From: Bagarius yarrelli
Lineage: Eukaryota; Chordata; Actinopteri; Siluriformes; Sisoridae
Assembly: GCA_005784505.1 (NCBI GenBank)
Contig: VCAZ01000094.1
Span: 1,489,693 to 1,553,692, forward strand
Direction of reading: 5' to 3'
DNA: 64,000 nucleotides
Under the pieces are notes generated by a model. The model searched no databases. It was not told the DNA's origin and saw only the letters and a list, made by a program, of their open reading frames with translations. Below, one piece after another: positions 33,893 through 45,583 of the stretch; positions within the stretch are counted from its first letter, which is position 1, and each line of letters starts with the position of its first letter. The translations under genes and the position numbers were made by a program.

Positions 33893-34617
33893 GAGTGATG
33901 AATGGATGTTTTTGACTCTGTTTTTATCTTCTTGTTCTTGCTTTAATTTCACACTCGACTTCCTGACATTGTTACAGTTTGGCTCCGCCCCTTTACAGTT
34001 GTAAATAAAATGCAGAGATGCTTTAACCAGTTAATTAGACTCTGGTCTTTCTACTCTCCACTTAAAGAACGTGTTTTTCCAGCTCGCTGTTCTGGTGCAG
34101 TCTCGTGTCTTTTGATGTTATAAAAAATAAATATATAATACAGCTATTTTTAACCCACAAATTTTATAAAATTGAATATTCCGTGATAAGAAAAAATATT
34201 CTAAGAAATCGTGACTTTTATTTTATGTACTTTCAGTTCTTCTCTTGGCAAAATAACAAATCAAATAACTTTAATATAAAGTGAAAGTAAAAGGAGGAAA
34301 ATCTTCACATCTACATCAAGGTTAAAGGCACTTCATCCTTTTTCCTTTCTACCTCAAAGTTAGCAAGAAAAAATGAACTGTTGACCAGGCGGAGATAAAA
34401 ATAAAGTTTGATTCGAGAGCGCTAACAGGCTAGCTTATCCTTTTATTTTTAACTCAAAGAAATAATAACAATCGTCCAAACGTCTACAAGTCTCACTTAA
34501 ATCCCGAGGTTAATTGGCTCAAGTCCTCCCATGGCTCATTTGTTGCTCGTCAGTGATTCAGTCTGCCTGTCACACGAGCAAGAAGAACCAGACCAATCAT
34601 ACATGGAGGACAGAGGA
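33893..34617. other. Intergenic, no gene seen
   Basis: Unique AT-rich sequence. Confidence 0.5.
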
Positions 34618-34619
34618 GA

Positions 34620-34890
34620 GTAAAAAGTGGTCGATCAGCGGTTAATTCGAAGATCATTGGTTCAATTCCCAGCACCACCAAGCTGTCTCTGCTGGGCTTC
34701 TCAGGTGCTGTATCATGGCCGACCCCAACCTCCAAACATTTACATTTCAGGAATTTGGCAATCGTCCTTATCTAGAGTGACTTATGTTTTTTTAATTCAC
34801 CTGAGCAGTTGAAGGTAAATGGTCCTTCTCAGGGGCAAGAGTGGCAATTTAATGGTGCTGGGAATTGAATCTATAATCTACTCATCAGCA
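34620..34890. mobile_element. Two SINE family B fragments, head to head
   Basis: A plus-strand piece at about 34620-34720 (TTCAATTCCCAGCACCACCA, TCTGCTGGGC) is followed by a minus-strand piece at about 34738-34890 (TCAGGGGCAAGAGTGGCAAT, GGTGCTGGGAATTGAATC). Confidence 0.75.
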
Positions 34891-35353
34891 GTTTTTGGAT
34901 ATGCGTGGAAAAACTTCTGCCTGCACTGTGATGTATATGAAGGTTGAGTAAATCATACACCGTATTGCGGCGCTTTGCTCTGTCTTTCTGCAAACTCGTC
35001 CTCTTTTCCAGCTCTTTTCTCAAGTCAGCGTTTTATTAGAATTGGTCTCCTGTTTAAAAAGCTTTGACGTGTGCCAGATCTCAGTTTTATTATTTGGCGC
35101 GTCCTCATCTGAAGCTACAGCCAGAATAATGTCACTGAGACGCACTAAAGCGTTGATCTGGAAAGATTTTTTCGCTTAATCAGGATTATTCTCAATATAT
35201 AAGTACAACAATTACTAATCCCAGAATTCTGCACTGCTGAAGATGGAGCTATGAGAAGCCTATGAGAACACCTGCCCATCATTAGTCTCACTCTTTCTCC
35301 TGTAATCTCTTTTGTTTCTCTATGCAGATTTTCCACTTGATTATTTATTTTGG
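34891..35353. other. Intergenic, no gene seen
   Basis: Unique sequence with no supported exon. Confidence 0.5.
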
Positions 35354-35687
35354 ATGGTATTAATACGATCAGACAGTAATGTTCAGATGAGGAGGTCTGG
35401 GGTTCAGTCGGGGTTCCAGTTCATCCCAAAGATGTTCAGTTTAAAGGGCTTGAGTCCAAATCAGGACTTTGTAGAGGACATGAGTGTTCTTTCACTCCAA
35501 TCAGAACACAGCATGTCTTCATGGACATCAGGGGATTTGTGGACAGTGACATTGTCATGCTGGAACAGGGTTCGAGTCTTACAGTTCCAGTGAAGGAAAA
35601 ATGAAATGATTCAACATACCGAGATGTTTCTAGACGAGTGTGCGACAGGTGATGGTGAGGTGTCCACAAACTTTTGGTTATATAATG
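35354..35687 (-). mobile_element. Tc1/mariner relic, copy M1
   Basis: On the minus strand, a fragment of transposase text includes EHLWDEL (plus-strand CAGTTCATCCCAAAGATGTT), the block around the last catalytic acidic residue of Tc1/mariner transposases. It ends on the right with GTGTCCACAAACTTTTGGTT, a terminal-repeat sequence. It is decayed and noncoding. Confidence 0.75.
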
Positions 35688-35760
35688 TTTTTCTTTTTGT
35701 GCTATATTTAAAAAACACATTCTGATTGTGATTGTTTAACGTGGGTGAATAAAGATTTCC

Positions 35761-35779
35761 AGCTCCCCCTAGTGGTCAG
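35761..35779 (-). promoter_or_regulatory. CTCF-like motif
   Basis: The minus strand reads TGACCACTAGGGGGAGCT, close to the vertebrate CTCF core CCASYAGRKGGCRS. Match by eye only. Confidence 0.4.
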
Positions 35780-37065
35780 CCTGTTGTTTTCTGTATAATG
35801 TTATACGTTTATATAATCATATTCTCATCATAAAGTTTGTGTTTTTTGAATGTATAACTAGCTTTTTGGAGTTGAATCAGCGATTTCTGCCGGTGTTTGA
35901 GTCCCGGGCTCAGCATGGGGTCTGGTTTCTGCTCGGATGGAAATAAAGAGTGACTGCACGTTAATAAATTACGCATGATTCCTCTGGATGGTGTTTATTT
36001 GCGCATACTGAGCCAATATGGCAACCTGTCTCTCACAGACATGGCAGCTTCAATTATTTCCAGCATTTAGGCTTCCCACTCATTCAGCCATTGATTTATC
36101 ACACACACACACACACACACACACACAGGAAAAGGATGGAAATGTTCACTTTTAACAGCACAACCAAACCCAACAGTCGCTCTACCTGCGCTGTCTTCAG
36201 ATTTACTGCTCGACAAAATAATCACCTCCTGCATGACTAACACACTTTCTCCAGCACTTGTGAAGTGAAGTGGAAGCGCAATCAAACTCTGAGGTCTCCC
36301 ACAACATTTCGATAAACAAATTGAGAAGATCCGAGATGAAGACGCTGCTACAGAGCTGCAGTTCCACTGGGTTTCATTTTACAGCTTTTCCACATACAGA
36401 ATAAACCAGCTGGTGATAATGTTCCAGATGTTGATTTGCATCTGTAAGCTGATGACACTCTCCTCTAATGTTCCTCTAATGTTCCTCTGATGTTTATCTC
36501 ATCTGTTAAATACTTCACAGGAAAATTCTCACGTTGTAAATTTATTCTTGTGTGAAATTGAAAAAATACAAGCATTTTATTGCTACTTCACAAATACACT
36601 CGCATTTCAGTGTGAACAGACTGTCGGCGTGGAGATTAATGAAATTCATTTTAGACCTCAAGCGTCTGCTATCTTTAAATTGAACAACTTATCATGTCAT
36701 AAAAGTAAACATAATCTTGATCAAACCATACACTAAGTCTTCCTCTCCTCTTTCTCTGTTTCGTCATGCAAACCAGCTTTGACTCCTGACAAACCAGCTA
36801 GAATTCCTCTCCTCTATTCTCGATTTCTCTGTTTCTACCCATCCTGAGACCCAGAGATTGTGTCAGCTTTAGCTGTGTTTCTCCTCAGAAAGATTTCAGA
36901 CCTTTAATGAGAAGATGGAGCATGGAGGAGTTGGAGTTGTATCTATAATGGCATTGAGCTGGTCTTTGGAGCTTCTGCTTTTAACCTGAATGTATCTGAT
37001 CGTAGAAAATACATCATTAATAATTCGACTCTTCTGAGTTGATGACAATGATAGTGGCTCAGAAT

Positions 37066-37108
<43 letters not shown>

Positions 37109-38199
37109 GGTCACTCAGATGATGATGGGTTCCCTCTTGAGTCTGGTTCCTCTGAAGATTTCTTCCTCATACCATCTCAGGGAGTTTTTCTTCTCCACAG
37201 TCGCCCCAGGCTCGTTCATTAGAGAGAAATGTGTGTGTGTGTGTGTGTGTGTGTGAACATAAGTCATGGATTTCTAGAAGAACAGCAGAGTTTCAAAATC
37301 TAAATTCGTAATCTCTCTCTGAACCATACATGACGATGCTGTGAAGACTTCTGCAAGGAGACACTTGATGCTCCTGCACCATATCCTTGCAAGCTCCAGA
37401 TTGTCTTCTCTGACTTCTAGAGACTTTAACAGCCCCTCGGTTAAGAAAATTGAGAAAATCTCCACATGAAGTTTTTAATTTCTAATAAATATCATGATGG
37501 TGATGAGGAAGAACTTCCAAAAAATGATGTGATGAACTCTAGAGCAATAACAGAAAATCATTATATTTTAAATTAAAAGTCTGTTTAAAAGCATCAAAAT
37601 GTTCAGTAAAATGTTGCTACTTAAGAATGATCTGGCAACCTGAGAGGCTTGAACTCCATAAAAGTGATTAAAATAAGCTTAGAAGATCCACTTAAGCACC
37701 TGTAAAGCTCCACTCTGAGCAATAAGAACGTCTGATGTGTCTTCTGAGGAACAAGTGGAGTTCCAGAAGATGATCTCAATCACCTTTGTTTGCTTTGTGA
37801 GGATCTGTCCACCTTCCAGTTCTCATTTTAAAATTGTGAATCAGGATGTCAGATGGTGGGGTTTTAGATCTACTGACAGTATGAACAGAGGCATATGCTC
37901 AGGAGGGGATGAGTTATGAATATTAATCTGGCGGGGTGACAGCCACCTGGAGTGCAGGTTCATCAGCGCAGAATTTAGAGTTTACAGTCTCCTCCAGCAG
38001 GTGGGATTGAATCAGGTGAACTGTAGTTCTTTTGATTTTTACATAAATTATTCAAATGTCACTCTGTTTTTTTGTTTACCTGCTCTGTGGTGGAAGAACG
38101 TACTTCTGGAGAAGATCTGAAGAGCTGAAAACCGGTAAATTATTCTATTGCTGATATAAATGATGATGATATGATTATGAAATGATTATGATGATGTGG
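35780..38199. other. Intergenic with microsatellites and a LINE scrap
   Basis: (CA)n at 36100-36127, (CA)n at 37069-37104 and (GT)n at 37230-37255. Between the last two, 37120-37225 is a plus-strand LINE 3' region fragment (GGGTTCCCTCTTGAGTCTGG, GATTTCTTCCTCATACCATC, CAGGGAGTTTTTCTTC), related to the tail at 15.3 kb. No gene is supported. Confidence 0.6.
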
Positions 38200-38350
38200 A
38201 AAGTGGTGGCTCATGGTTAACTACCAACCCGAAGATTGTGGGTTCGATTCCCAGCTTCACCAAGCCACCACTGTTGGGCCCCTGAGCAAGGGGTTTAAAT
38301 AAGATAAATGTAAGTCGCTCTGGATAAGGACGTCTGCCGAATAATGTAAA
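38200..38350 (+). mobile_element. SINE family B copy
   Basis: Reads GTGGGTTCGATTCCCAGCTT, CCACTGTTGGGCCCCTGAGC and GTAAGTCGCTCTGGATAAGG, then ACGTCTGCCGAATAATGTAA. Confidence 0.85.
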
Positions 38351-38429
38351 TGATAATAACATTTCACTTCTTGCCACTTTTTCTTGTTTAGTCGTGTTTG
38401 ATGTGAGAAAGTTAAAGGAAAGAATGGAC

Positions 38430-38483
38430 AGTGTTAGAAAGTAAAATGTTTAGTTTCAGCTAGAATCAAGAGGAAGGTGTACA
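38430..38483 (+). mobile_element. Seed of LINE reverse transcriptase beside array
   Basis: The plus strand reads SARIKRKVYK and continues directly into TVVRPAMMYGLETV, the first array unit. KVYKTVVRPAMLYG is a hallmark of the C-terminal part of a fish non-LTR reverse transcriptase. No further RT text is readable upstream. Confidence 0.7.
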
Positions 38484-40100
38484 AGACAGTGGTGAGACCA
38501 GCTATGATGTATGGTTTAGAGACAGTGGTGAGACCAGCTATGATGTATGGTTTAGAGACAGTGGTTGAGACCAGCTATGTGGTGAGACACGTGACAGCTA
38601 TGATGTATGGTTTAGAGAGACAGTGGTGAGACGACCAGATGTAGATTGTTGAGATGTGAACCACTATGATGTATGATTTAGAGACAGTGGTGAGACCAGC
38701 TTGATGATGATGGTTTTAGAGACAGTGGTGAGACCAGCTATGATGTATGGTTTAGAGACAGTGGTGAGACCAGCTATGATGTATGGTTTAGAGACAGTGG
38801 TGAGACCAGCTATGATGTATGGTTTAGAGACGTGACCAGCTTAGTGAGACCAGCTATGATGTATGGTTTAGAGACAGTGGTGAGACCCAGCTATGATGTA
38901 TGGGTTTAGAGACAGTGGTGAGACAGCTATGATGTATGATTTAGAGACAGTGGTGAGACCAAGCTATGATGTGATGATTTAGAGACAGTGGTGAGACCAG
39001 CTATGATGTATGGTTTAGAGAAGTGTAGACCAGGCAGATGTCATGTGTTTTTAGAGACAGTGGTTAGACTGAGTCCAGCTATGATGTATGGTTTAGAGAC
39101 AGTGGTGAGAGTGAGACGTTGAGACAGTGGTGAGACAGCTATGATGTATGGTTATAGACAGTGGTGAGACCAGCTATGTGATGTATGTTTTTAGAGACAG
39201 TGGTGAGACCAGCTATGAGAGTATGGTTTAGAGACAGTGGTGTGAGACAGTGATGAGACAGCTATGATATGGTTTATAGAGACAGTGTGAGACCAGCTAT
39301 GATGTAGGGTAGAGACAGTAGGGCCAGCTATGAGTATTTTAGAGACAGTGGTGAGAGACCAAAGCTAATGTGTAGTATGGTTTAGATTAGAGACAGTGAT
39401 GGTGAGACCAGCTATGATGTATGGTTTTAGAGACAGTGTGAGACCAGCTATGATGTATGGTTTAGAGACAGTGTGTGAAGACCAGCTATATAGTATGACG
39501 TGGTATAGATGGTTAGAGACAGTGGTATTTTACCAGAGACCAGCTTATGAGATACATGATGTGTTTAGAGGACAGTGGTGAACAGCTATGATGTAGGAAG
39601 CTGGTGAGACCACTGATGTATGATTTATAGACAGTTGTGAGACCAAGCTATGATGTATGGTTTAGAGACAGTGGTGAGACCAGCTCTATGATGTACTGGT
39701 TTTAGGACAGTGGTGAGACCACTATGATGTTGGTTTAGAGAACAGTGGTGTGAGACCAGCTATGATGTGAGGTTTTTAGAGTAGAGACAGTGGTGAGACC
39801 AGCTATGATGTATGGTTTAGAGACAGTGGTGAGACCAGCTATGATGTATGGTTTAGAGACAGTGGTTGAGACAGCTGGTATGACCACTTTGTATGGTTAG
39901 AGACAGGTGGTGAGACCAGCTATGATGTACGGTTTAGAGACAGTGGTGAGACCAGCTATGATGTACGGTTTAGAGACAGTGGTGAGACCAGCTATGATGT
40001 ACGGTTTAGAGACAGTGGTGAGTAGTTTTGAGACCAGCTGATGTATGAGACCTAAGTGGTGAGCTACAGTAGCTATGATGTACGGTTTAGAGACAGTGGT
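38484..40100 (+). repeat. 36-bp minisatellite encoding an RT peptide
   Basis: About 45 units of 36 bp. The consensus reads, in frame, TVVRPAMMYGLE, exactly twelve codons taken from a LINE reverse transcriptase. Units at the left edge and at about 38720-38820, 39780-39860 and 39900-40010 are nearly perfect. Between them many units carry small insertions and deletions that destroy the frame, so the array is not a coding gene. A sub-variant with TACGG in place of TATGG clusters at the right end. Scattered indels could be biological or consensus errors of long-read assembly. Confidence 0.92.
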
Positions 40101-40121
40101 AAAACACACACTCACACTCAC

Positions 40122-40335
40122 TCCTATGGGCAATTTAGCATCACCAATCAATCTAACATACATGTTTTTGGACTGTAGGAGGAAACCGGAGAACCCGGAG
40201 TAAACCCATACAAGCACGGGGAGAGGGGAACATGCAAACTCAACACTTCCACACCGAAAGGTCCCTTCCCGGCAATCGAACCAGGGACCTTCTTGCTGTG
40301 AGTCAACAGTGCCAACCATTAAGCCACCGTGCTGT
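40122..40335 (-). mobile_element. SINE family A, truncated, at array end
   Basis: A minus-strand copy from CCTATGGGCAATTTAGCATC to the TTAAGCCACCGTGCTG head, starting about 20 bp after the minisatellite. Confidence 0.85.
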
Positions 40336-41057
40336 TTTATTATATTGAGTGTTTATATGGGTTTTTAAATATATTTTCCTTTTATTTAAATGACGATCAG
40401 ATCCTCTCATAGTGTTTTTATTAGACAGGCAGTGAAAATCTCTGGCATTTAGTTTGTTTGTGTTGCTCCTGATTCCGTCTCTCCTGCTGTCATGAACAAA
40501 CAGCTGTTCTCATGCCCACGATTGAAATTCTGTGTCTCTTATTCGGTTCTATTCGCTCTGTTCTGCGCTACTTACTTTACTTTTTAAAGCGTCTCACAGC
40601 TCATCACAACCTGCAATGATGAAATTCCAGTTTTTATTCAGAGTCAAATTATTTAGTTTGGATCTTTTATATGAGTTGACTCTTTTGGATCTCATGGGAT
40701 GTTCAGTCTATCAAAGATGATTCTTCTTTGTGTAACCAGCACAATAAACACACACACACACACACAATCGAAAGAATCACACTATTAAATTCTGTACTAC
40801 ATTTGAGTTAGTACAAACTTTATGACTGTTTATAAATTCTATACAGGAATATTATGAATAATACATGGACGTACTACATCCTCCATGTTGATACTGATCA
40901 CATGACCTAGTAGGGTCACAGCAGTGTGATAATATTTAAACTTGGTTGTTGATGATAAATTTAACTACAGTGAACAATGTTTTCATCCTGAAGTATTTAA
41001 AGTTACTTTAAACTGGTGTAAAGTCGCCTCGTCGTCGCTTTCTTTCCACCATTTTGA
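40336..41057. other. Intergenic, no gene seen
   Basis: Unique sequence with a short CA run near 40746-40766. Confidence 0.5.
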
Positions 41058-41246
41058 AATATGACGAGTCGTCTCTCCCGCGAGATCATGGGACAGTAAA
41101 GTGTCCATCGTATGTGTAGTACTAAAGAATGCAGTGGGAGGAGGGAGTGATAAAAATCCTCCGGGAACTTTTCATGTGTACTGTGATTTGTGTAAGATTC
41201 ACACACTTCACACACTGTATAGTAAAGAAGTGTGAGATTTCGGCTG
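41058..41246. repeat. Dispersed repeat R, copy 2
   Basis: Begins ATGACGAGTCGTCTCTCCCG, passes through TCCGGGAACTTTTCA and ends TGTATAGTAAAGAAGTGTGA, in the same order as 7944-8115. Confidence 0.6.
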
Positions 41247-41379
41247 TGCAATCGCTCCGCCGACCGGATGGTCAAAAGTGTTCGCGTCTAAATGGGGATT
41301 TTTTTTTTCATTTATGTTTTAAAAAAAAAAGGTTTGTACGAAAATATTAACTTGAATTTGTGTTATAAAGTCCTTTCTA

Positions 41380-41940
41380 TCTCTTCTATCTCTTCTCCAT
41401 CTCTTTCTCTCGCTCTCTCTCTTCTTTCTTGCTGTCTCGCATTTTTTTTTCTTTCGCTGTCTCGCATTCTCTTTCTCTATTTTCTTTTGCTCTCTCTGTC
41501 TCTTATTCTCTCTCTGTCTCTCCCTCTCTTTCTCTCCTTCTTTTTCTCTCTCTTTTGCGCTCTCTCTCGCTTTCTTCCTCTATATCTCTTTATCTCGCTC
41601 TCTGTTTCTCTCTGTTGCTCTCTCTCTATCTCTCTCTCTTGCCCTGTCTCTCTCCCTCTCTCCCTCTCACTTCCCCTCTCTCTCTCTCTCTCGCTCTCTC
41701 TCTCTGCCCTGTCTCTCTCCCTCTCTCTCTCTCTCAATCCCCCCCTCTGTCTCTCTTGCCCTATCTCTATCCCTCTCTTTCTCTCACTTCCCCTCTCCCT
41801 CTCTCTCTCTCACTTTGCCTCTCTCTCTCTCTCTCTCTCTCTCTTGCCCTGTCTCTATCCCTCTCTCCCTCTCACTTCCCCTCTCCCTCTCTCTCTCACT
41901 TCCCCTCTCTCTCTCTCTCTCTAGAGAGAGAGAGAGAGAG
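41380..41940. repeat. Polypyrimidine tract with higher-order unit and palindrome
   Basis: About 560 bp of TC-rich sequence. From 41639 a longer unit repeats about four times, starting TTGCCCTGTCTCT and containing CCCTCTCACTTCCCCTC. At the right edge a perfect (CT)9(AG)9 palindrome occupies 41905-41940. Ser-Leu-rich frames here are artefacts. Confidence 0.95.
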
Positions 41941-42225
41941 TTTGAAGCTGATCCTTCCTCGACTCTTCATCATAACGAGTCTCATACGGCTCATCCAGAG
42001 AAAAGGAAAAGAAACGTCTCAGCTCTAAACTGATAAAATGTCAGAAATGGAAGGCAACTAATCCCTACATTCATCCTGCTGATGGACAAATACACAGACC
42101 GAAACTTTACAGATCTAAAAGTGTGTCTTTGTGAGTTTCTGATCACATCAACAATCACAGCATAAATTATTTAAAGATCCACACAGGTCAATTTATTTTC
42201 TGATGTCTCATGTCAGAAGTGATGT

Positions 42226-42845
42226 GGTAGTTCAGTGGTTAAGGTGTAAGACTGCTAATTGGAAGATTGGTGTTCGATTCCCAGCACCACCAAGTTGCCA
42301 CTGTTGGGCCCCTGAGCAAGGCCCCTAACCTCAAATGATTTAGTTGTACGAAAGAGAATGTTAGTTGCTCTGGATACGGACGCCTGCCAAATGCCATAAA
42401 AGTCAGGTTTTTAGGGTGTGTCTGTTCATCAGGTTTTTAGTGTGTGTTATCTCAGTGATTAAGATGTTGAAATGCTAATTGGAAGGTTGTGAGTTCAATT
42501 CCCTTCACTACTGGGCCCCTGAGCAAGGCCCTTAACCCTTATCCGCTCAGATGGATTTAAACGGAAATGAGATGAATAGTAGTCACTGTGAATAATGAGA
42601 TGGGAATGAATTGTACATTAATCGTCTTTATATTTAATAACCCATTAAAATATAAAGGTGATAAACTTCGGACACGTTAACAGCAGTAGTGTTCAGTGAC
42701 AGGTTATCGTAGTAGTTCCTTCACTGTGAGCGGTAACATCTCCCTCTGAGCAAGGCCCTTAACGTCTCTGAGCAGTTGGATGTTAGGGGCCTTGCTCAGG
42801 GGCCCAGCAGTGATAGCTTGGTGGTGCTGGGAATTGAACCTATGA
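42226..42845. mobile_element. Three SINE family B copies
   Basis: Plus-strand copies at 42226-42405 and 42446-42600, and a minus-strand piece at 42742-42845. Each shows part of TCGATTCCCAGCACCACCAA, GGGCCCCTGAGCAAGGCCC and a TTGCTCTGGATACGGACGCC-type tail. Confidence 0.85.
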
Positions 42846-42854
42846 TATTTAGAT

Positions 42855-43372
42855 TTGAACTTATCATTAACTTTAACTTGTCATTTACTTATTGTTAACT
42901 CATCTTTAACTCATCATTAACTCATCTTTAACTCATCATTCACTCATCTTTAACTCATCATTCACTCATTTTTAACTCATTGTTAACTTATTGTTAACTT
43001 AAAGTTAACTCATCTTTAACTTAGCATTATTTTATAATTAACTCATTGTTATCATTAACTTATTTTTAACTATCATTATCTTATAATTAACTCATTGTTA
43101 ACTTATCGTTAACTTATTTTTAACTCATTGTTAACCTAATGTTAACTTATTATATACTCATTGTTAACTTATCATTAACTTATTATAACTCATTGTTAAC
43201 TTATCATTAACTCTTCTTTAACTCATCTTTAACTTATCATTATCTCATCATTAACTCATTGTTAACTCATTATTACCATTAATTCATCTTTAACTCGTCA
43301 TTTACTTATTGTTTAACTCATCATTAACTTATTTAACTTATTATTACCTAATTTTTAACTCATATTTAACTC
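42855..43372. repeat. TTAACTCATCAT-type 12-bp minisatellite
   Basis: About 40 degenerate units alternating TTAACTCATCAT, TTAACTCATTG and TTAACTTATCA. It is AT-rich and nearly pyrimidine/purine alternating in places. Confidence 0.92.
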
Positions 43373-43477
43373 GCACATTGTTTTTGGATATTTTAGTGGA
43401 TTATTGGGTTTTTAGTCTAATTACTTTTTTTCTGCCTTATGATAACAATGCATTTGGATTTGAATATTTATCTTCAC

Positions 43478-43480
<3 letters not shown>

Positions 43481-43541
<61 letters not shown>
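43481..43541. repeat. (GT)30 microsatellite
   Basis: The longest pure GT run in the window. A compound (TC)n(CA)n run lies at 43680-43729 and an imperfect TG run at 43870-43942. Confidence 0.97.
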
Positions 43542-43542
<1 letters not shown>

Positions 43543-43679
43543 TGATATGCAGCTTTTTGTAACAGGCTTTAACTTCACACGCCTGTCAAAACGCATCAAC
43601 TTGATATTGTGGGGGGGGAAAGGACTATATAGCAACAGCAACAGATTTCACCAGACTATTTAAGACCCCCGGACCACCG

Positions 43680-43727
<48 letters not shown>

Positions 43728-43729
43728 AG

Positions 43730-44078
43730 CTTTCCTACAGATTTAATACCAAGCAAGTAAATCTAATCACTTAGGAAAGTTTAAAGTGATCATAGTTGTC
43801 TGTTATTACTTTCTCTTCTTACAAATAAGCATTTTATTTTACATTTCTACTGTTCAGGCACCAGCCGATGAGTGTGTGTATGTGTGTATGGTGTGTGAGT
43901 GTGTATGTGTGTGTGTGTGTGTGTGTACGTTGTGTGTGTGTGTTAATATTTCTGCGTTTTCTTCCTGTTGCTTTGAATCAGTAAGTCAATTTTCCTTTCA
44001 AACGCTTCATTAACATTCTAAACTTCTGGGAGAAAATAAAAATACAGAGAAGAAAAAGAGCAAAGAAAAGCAGAGAGT
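43730..44078. other. Intergenic, imperfect TG repeats
   Basis: No gene seen. Confidence 0.55.
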
Positions 44079-44177
44079 CATGAACATAAAACCTTCTGCA
44101 CTGGGTTAAATCATGAACATAAAACCTTCTGCACTGGGTTAAATTATGAACATAAAACCTTCTGCACTGGGTTGAAT
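44079..44177. repeat. Three tandem 33-bp units
   Basis: Three near-identical copies of a unit containing CATGAACATAAAACCTTCTG and CACTGGGTTAAAT. Very low divergence implies recent duplication. Confidence 0.95.
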
Positions 44178-44187
44178 CTCACCTGAT

Positions 44188-44855
44188 GGTGAGATTTAGT
44201 GGTTAAGGTGTTGGACTGCTAATTGGAGAATTGGGGTTTGATTCCCAGCACCACTAGGTTGCCACTGCTGGGCCCCTGAGCATGGCCCTTAACCCCGAAT
44301 TGCTCAGTTTTATAAAAGAGATAAAGTCATTCTGGATAACGACGTCTGATAAATGCTGTAAATGTAAAATCATTAATTATCTGCAGGATATTAGTGGGAC
44401 GTTGAACGTTGACATTACATCCAAAACTATCAGGTAAAGTCATCATGGGGACATGGTGAAGGTGTTGGACTGCTGATCAGAAGATCATGGGTTTAATTCC
44501 CAGTGCTATCAGGGCCCCTGAACAAGGCCCTTAACTCTCAGTGTGTCAGATGGTTAATAAATGTAATTATTAAAGATAATTAAAAATTAAATACATACGT
44601 ACATTAATATATTTGGTCCAGAACCGATTACTGTGAGTTCTAATGGACTTTTCTCCACAGTCTGGATCTCCACTGACATCATCAGGTTTACATGGACATA
44701 TCTGACTTTTGGCAGACGCCCTGATCCAAAGAGATCTTAGAACTTAAGGGTTTAAAGGGCTTTGCTCAATGGCCCAGCAGTGACAGATTGGTGGTGTTGC
44801 GAATAGAACCCACAATCTTCTGATCAGCAGTCCAACCACTTATCCACTGAGTTCC
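44188..44855. mobile_element. Three more SINE family B copies
   Basis: Plus copies at 44188-44370 and 44448-44570, minus copy at 44705-44855. With those at 42.2-42.8 kb this makes six copies in 2.6 kb. Confidence 0.85.
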
Positions 44856-45222
44856 ACTTCCCACATGTGGTTTTCTTCCACAGCTGGGATTCTAAATCGG
44901 TGCTGCATGAGTTATGAGCTTGTCAAATCTCTCTTGGGATATGGGAGACTGTGATGCAGTTCCTCCGTCTAAAGAACGACCAGAGGAGGTGGAGGTGATG
45001 GGCAAAGCTGCTAGCTTGCCGGATCTCACACATGCACCACAGTTTTCCTTCCCACTTCCTTAGGTGAGATCCAGTTGCTTCGTACATCTTCCACTGTGAA
45101 GTTAGTATGAGTGTCGACACCAGGGAGCTGCCACCATAGTTCCTCACAGTATGAGGAATAGGATGTGTTTTAGAACCAGCATCCAGGAATACTAGAAGCT
45201 TGAGAGCAGCATGTGAAGCTCA

Positions 45223-45223
<1 letters not shown>
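44856..45223. other. No confident gene; unrecognised frame
   Basis: A 74-codon minus-strand frame (44923-45147) reads TSQWKMYEATGSHLRKWEGK. It may be part of an old retroelement, but no motif is decisive. Confidence 0.35.
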
Positions 45224-45263
<40 letters not shown>

Positions 45264-45583
45264 CAGATAGCTAGATAGACAGACAGACAAACAGACAGAC
45301 AGAGACAAAAAGAGAGACAGACAGACAGAGAAAGAGAGGGGGAAAAATGGAGAGACAGATAGACAGAAGGGGGGGCAGACAAACAGACAGAAAAAAAGAG
45401 AGACAGACAGACATAGAAAGAGAGGAGGGAAAAAAATGGAGGGAGAGACAGATAGACAGAAAAAGGGGGGAGGGGGAAAAAAAAAAGAAAGAAAGAGACA
45501 GACAGATAGACAGAAATAGAGAGGAGTTGAAAGAAAAAGAGAGGAAGAGACAGAGACAGAGAGAGAGAGAGAAAGAAAGAGAG
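45224..45583. repeat. Purine tract: GA, GACA and GATA repeats
   Basis: (GA)n followed by alternating GACAGACAGATAGACA and AAAAGAGAGAC blocks with a longer period of about 60-70 bp. Confidence 0.93.

Noticed and set aside
39396..40319. Frames with repeated RPAMMYGLE-like residues
   Set aside because: They are short in-frame runs of the RT-derived minisatellite, broken by indels; not a functional reverse transcriptase.
41292..42033. Frames of 210 and 199 codons rich in Leu and Ser
   Set aside because: They follow the TC repeat and resemble no real transmembrane protein.
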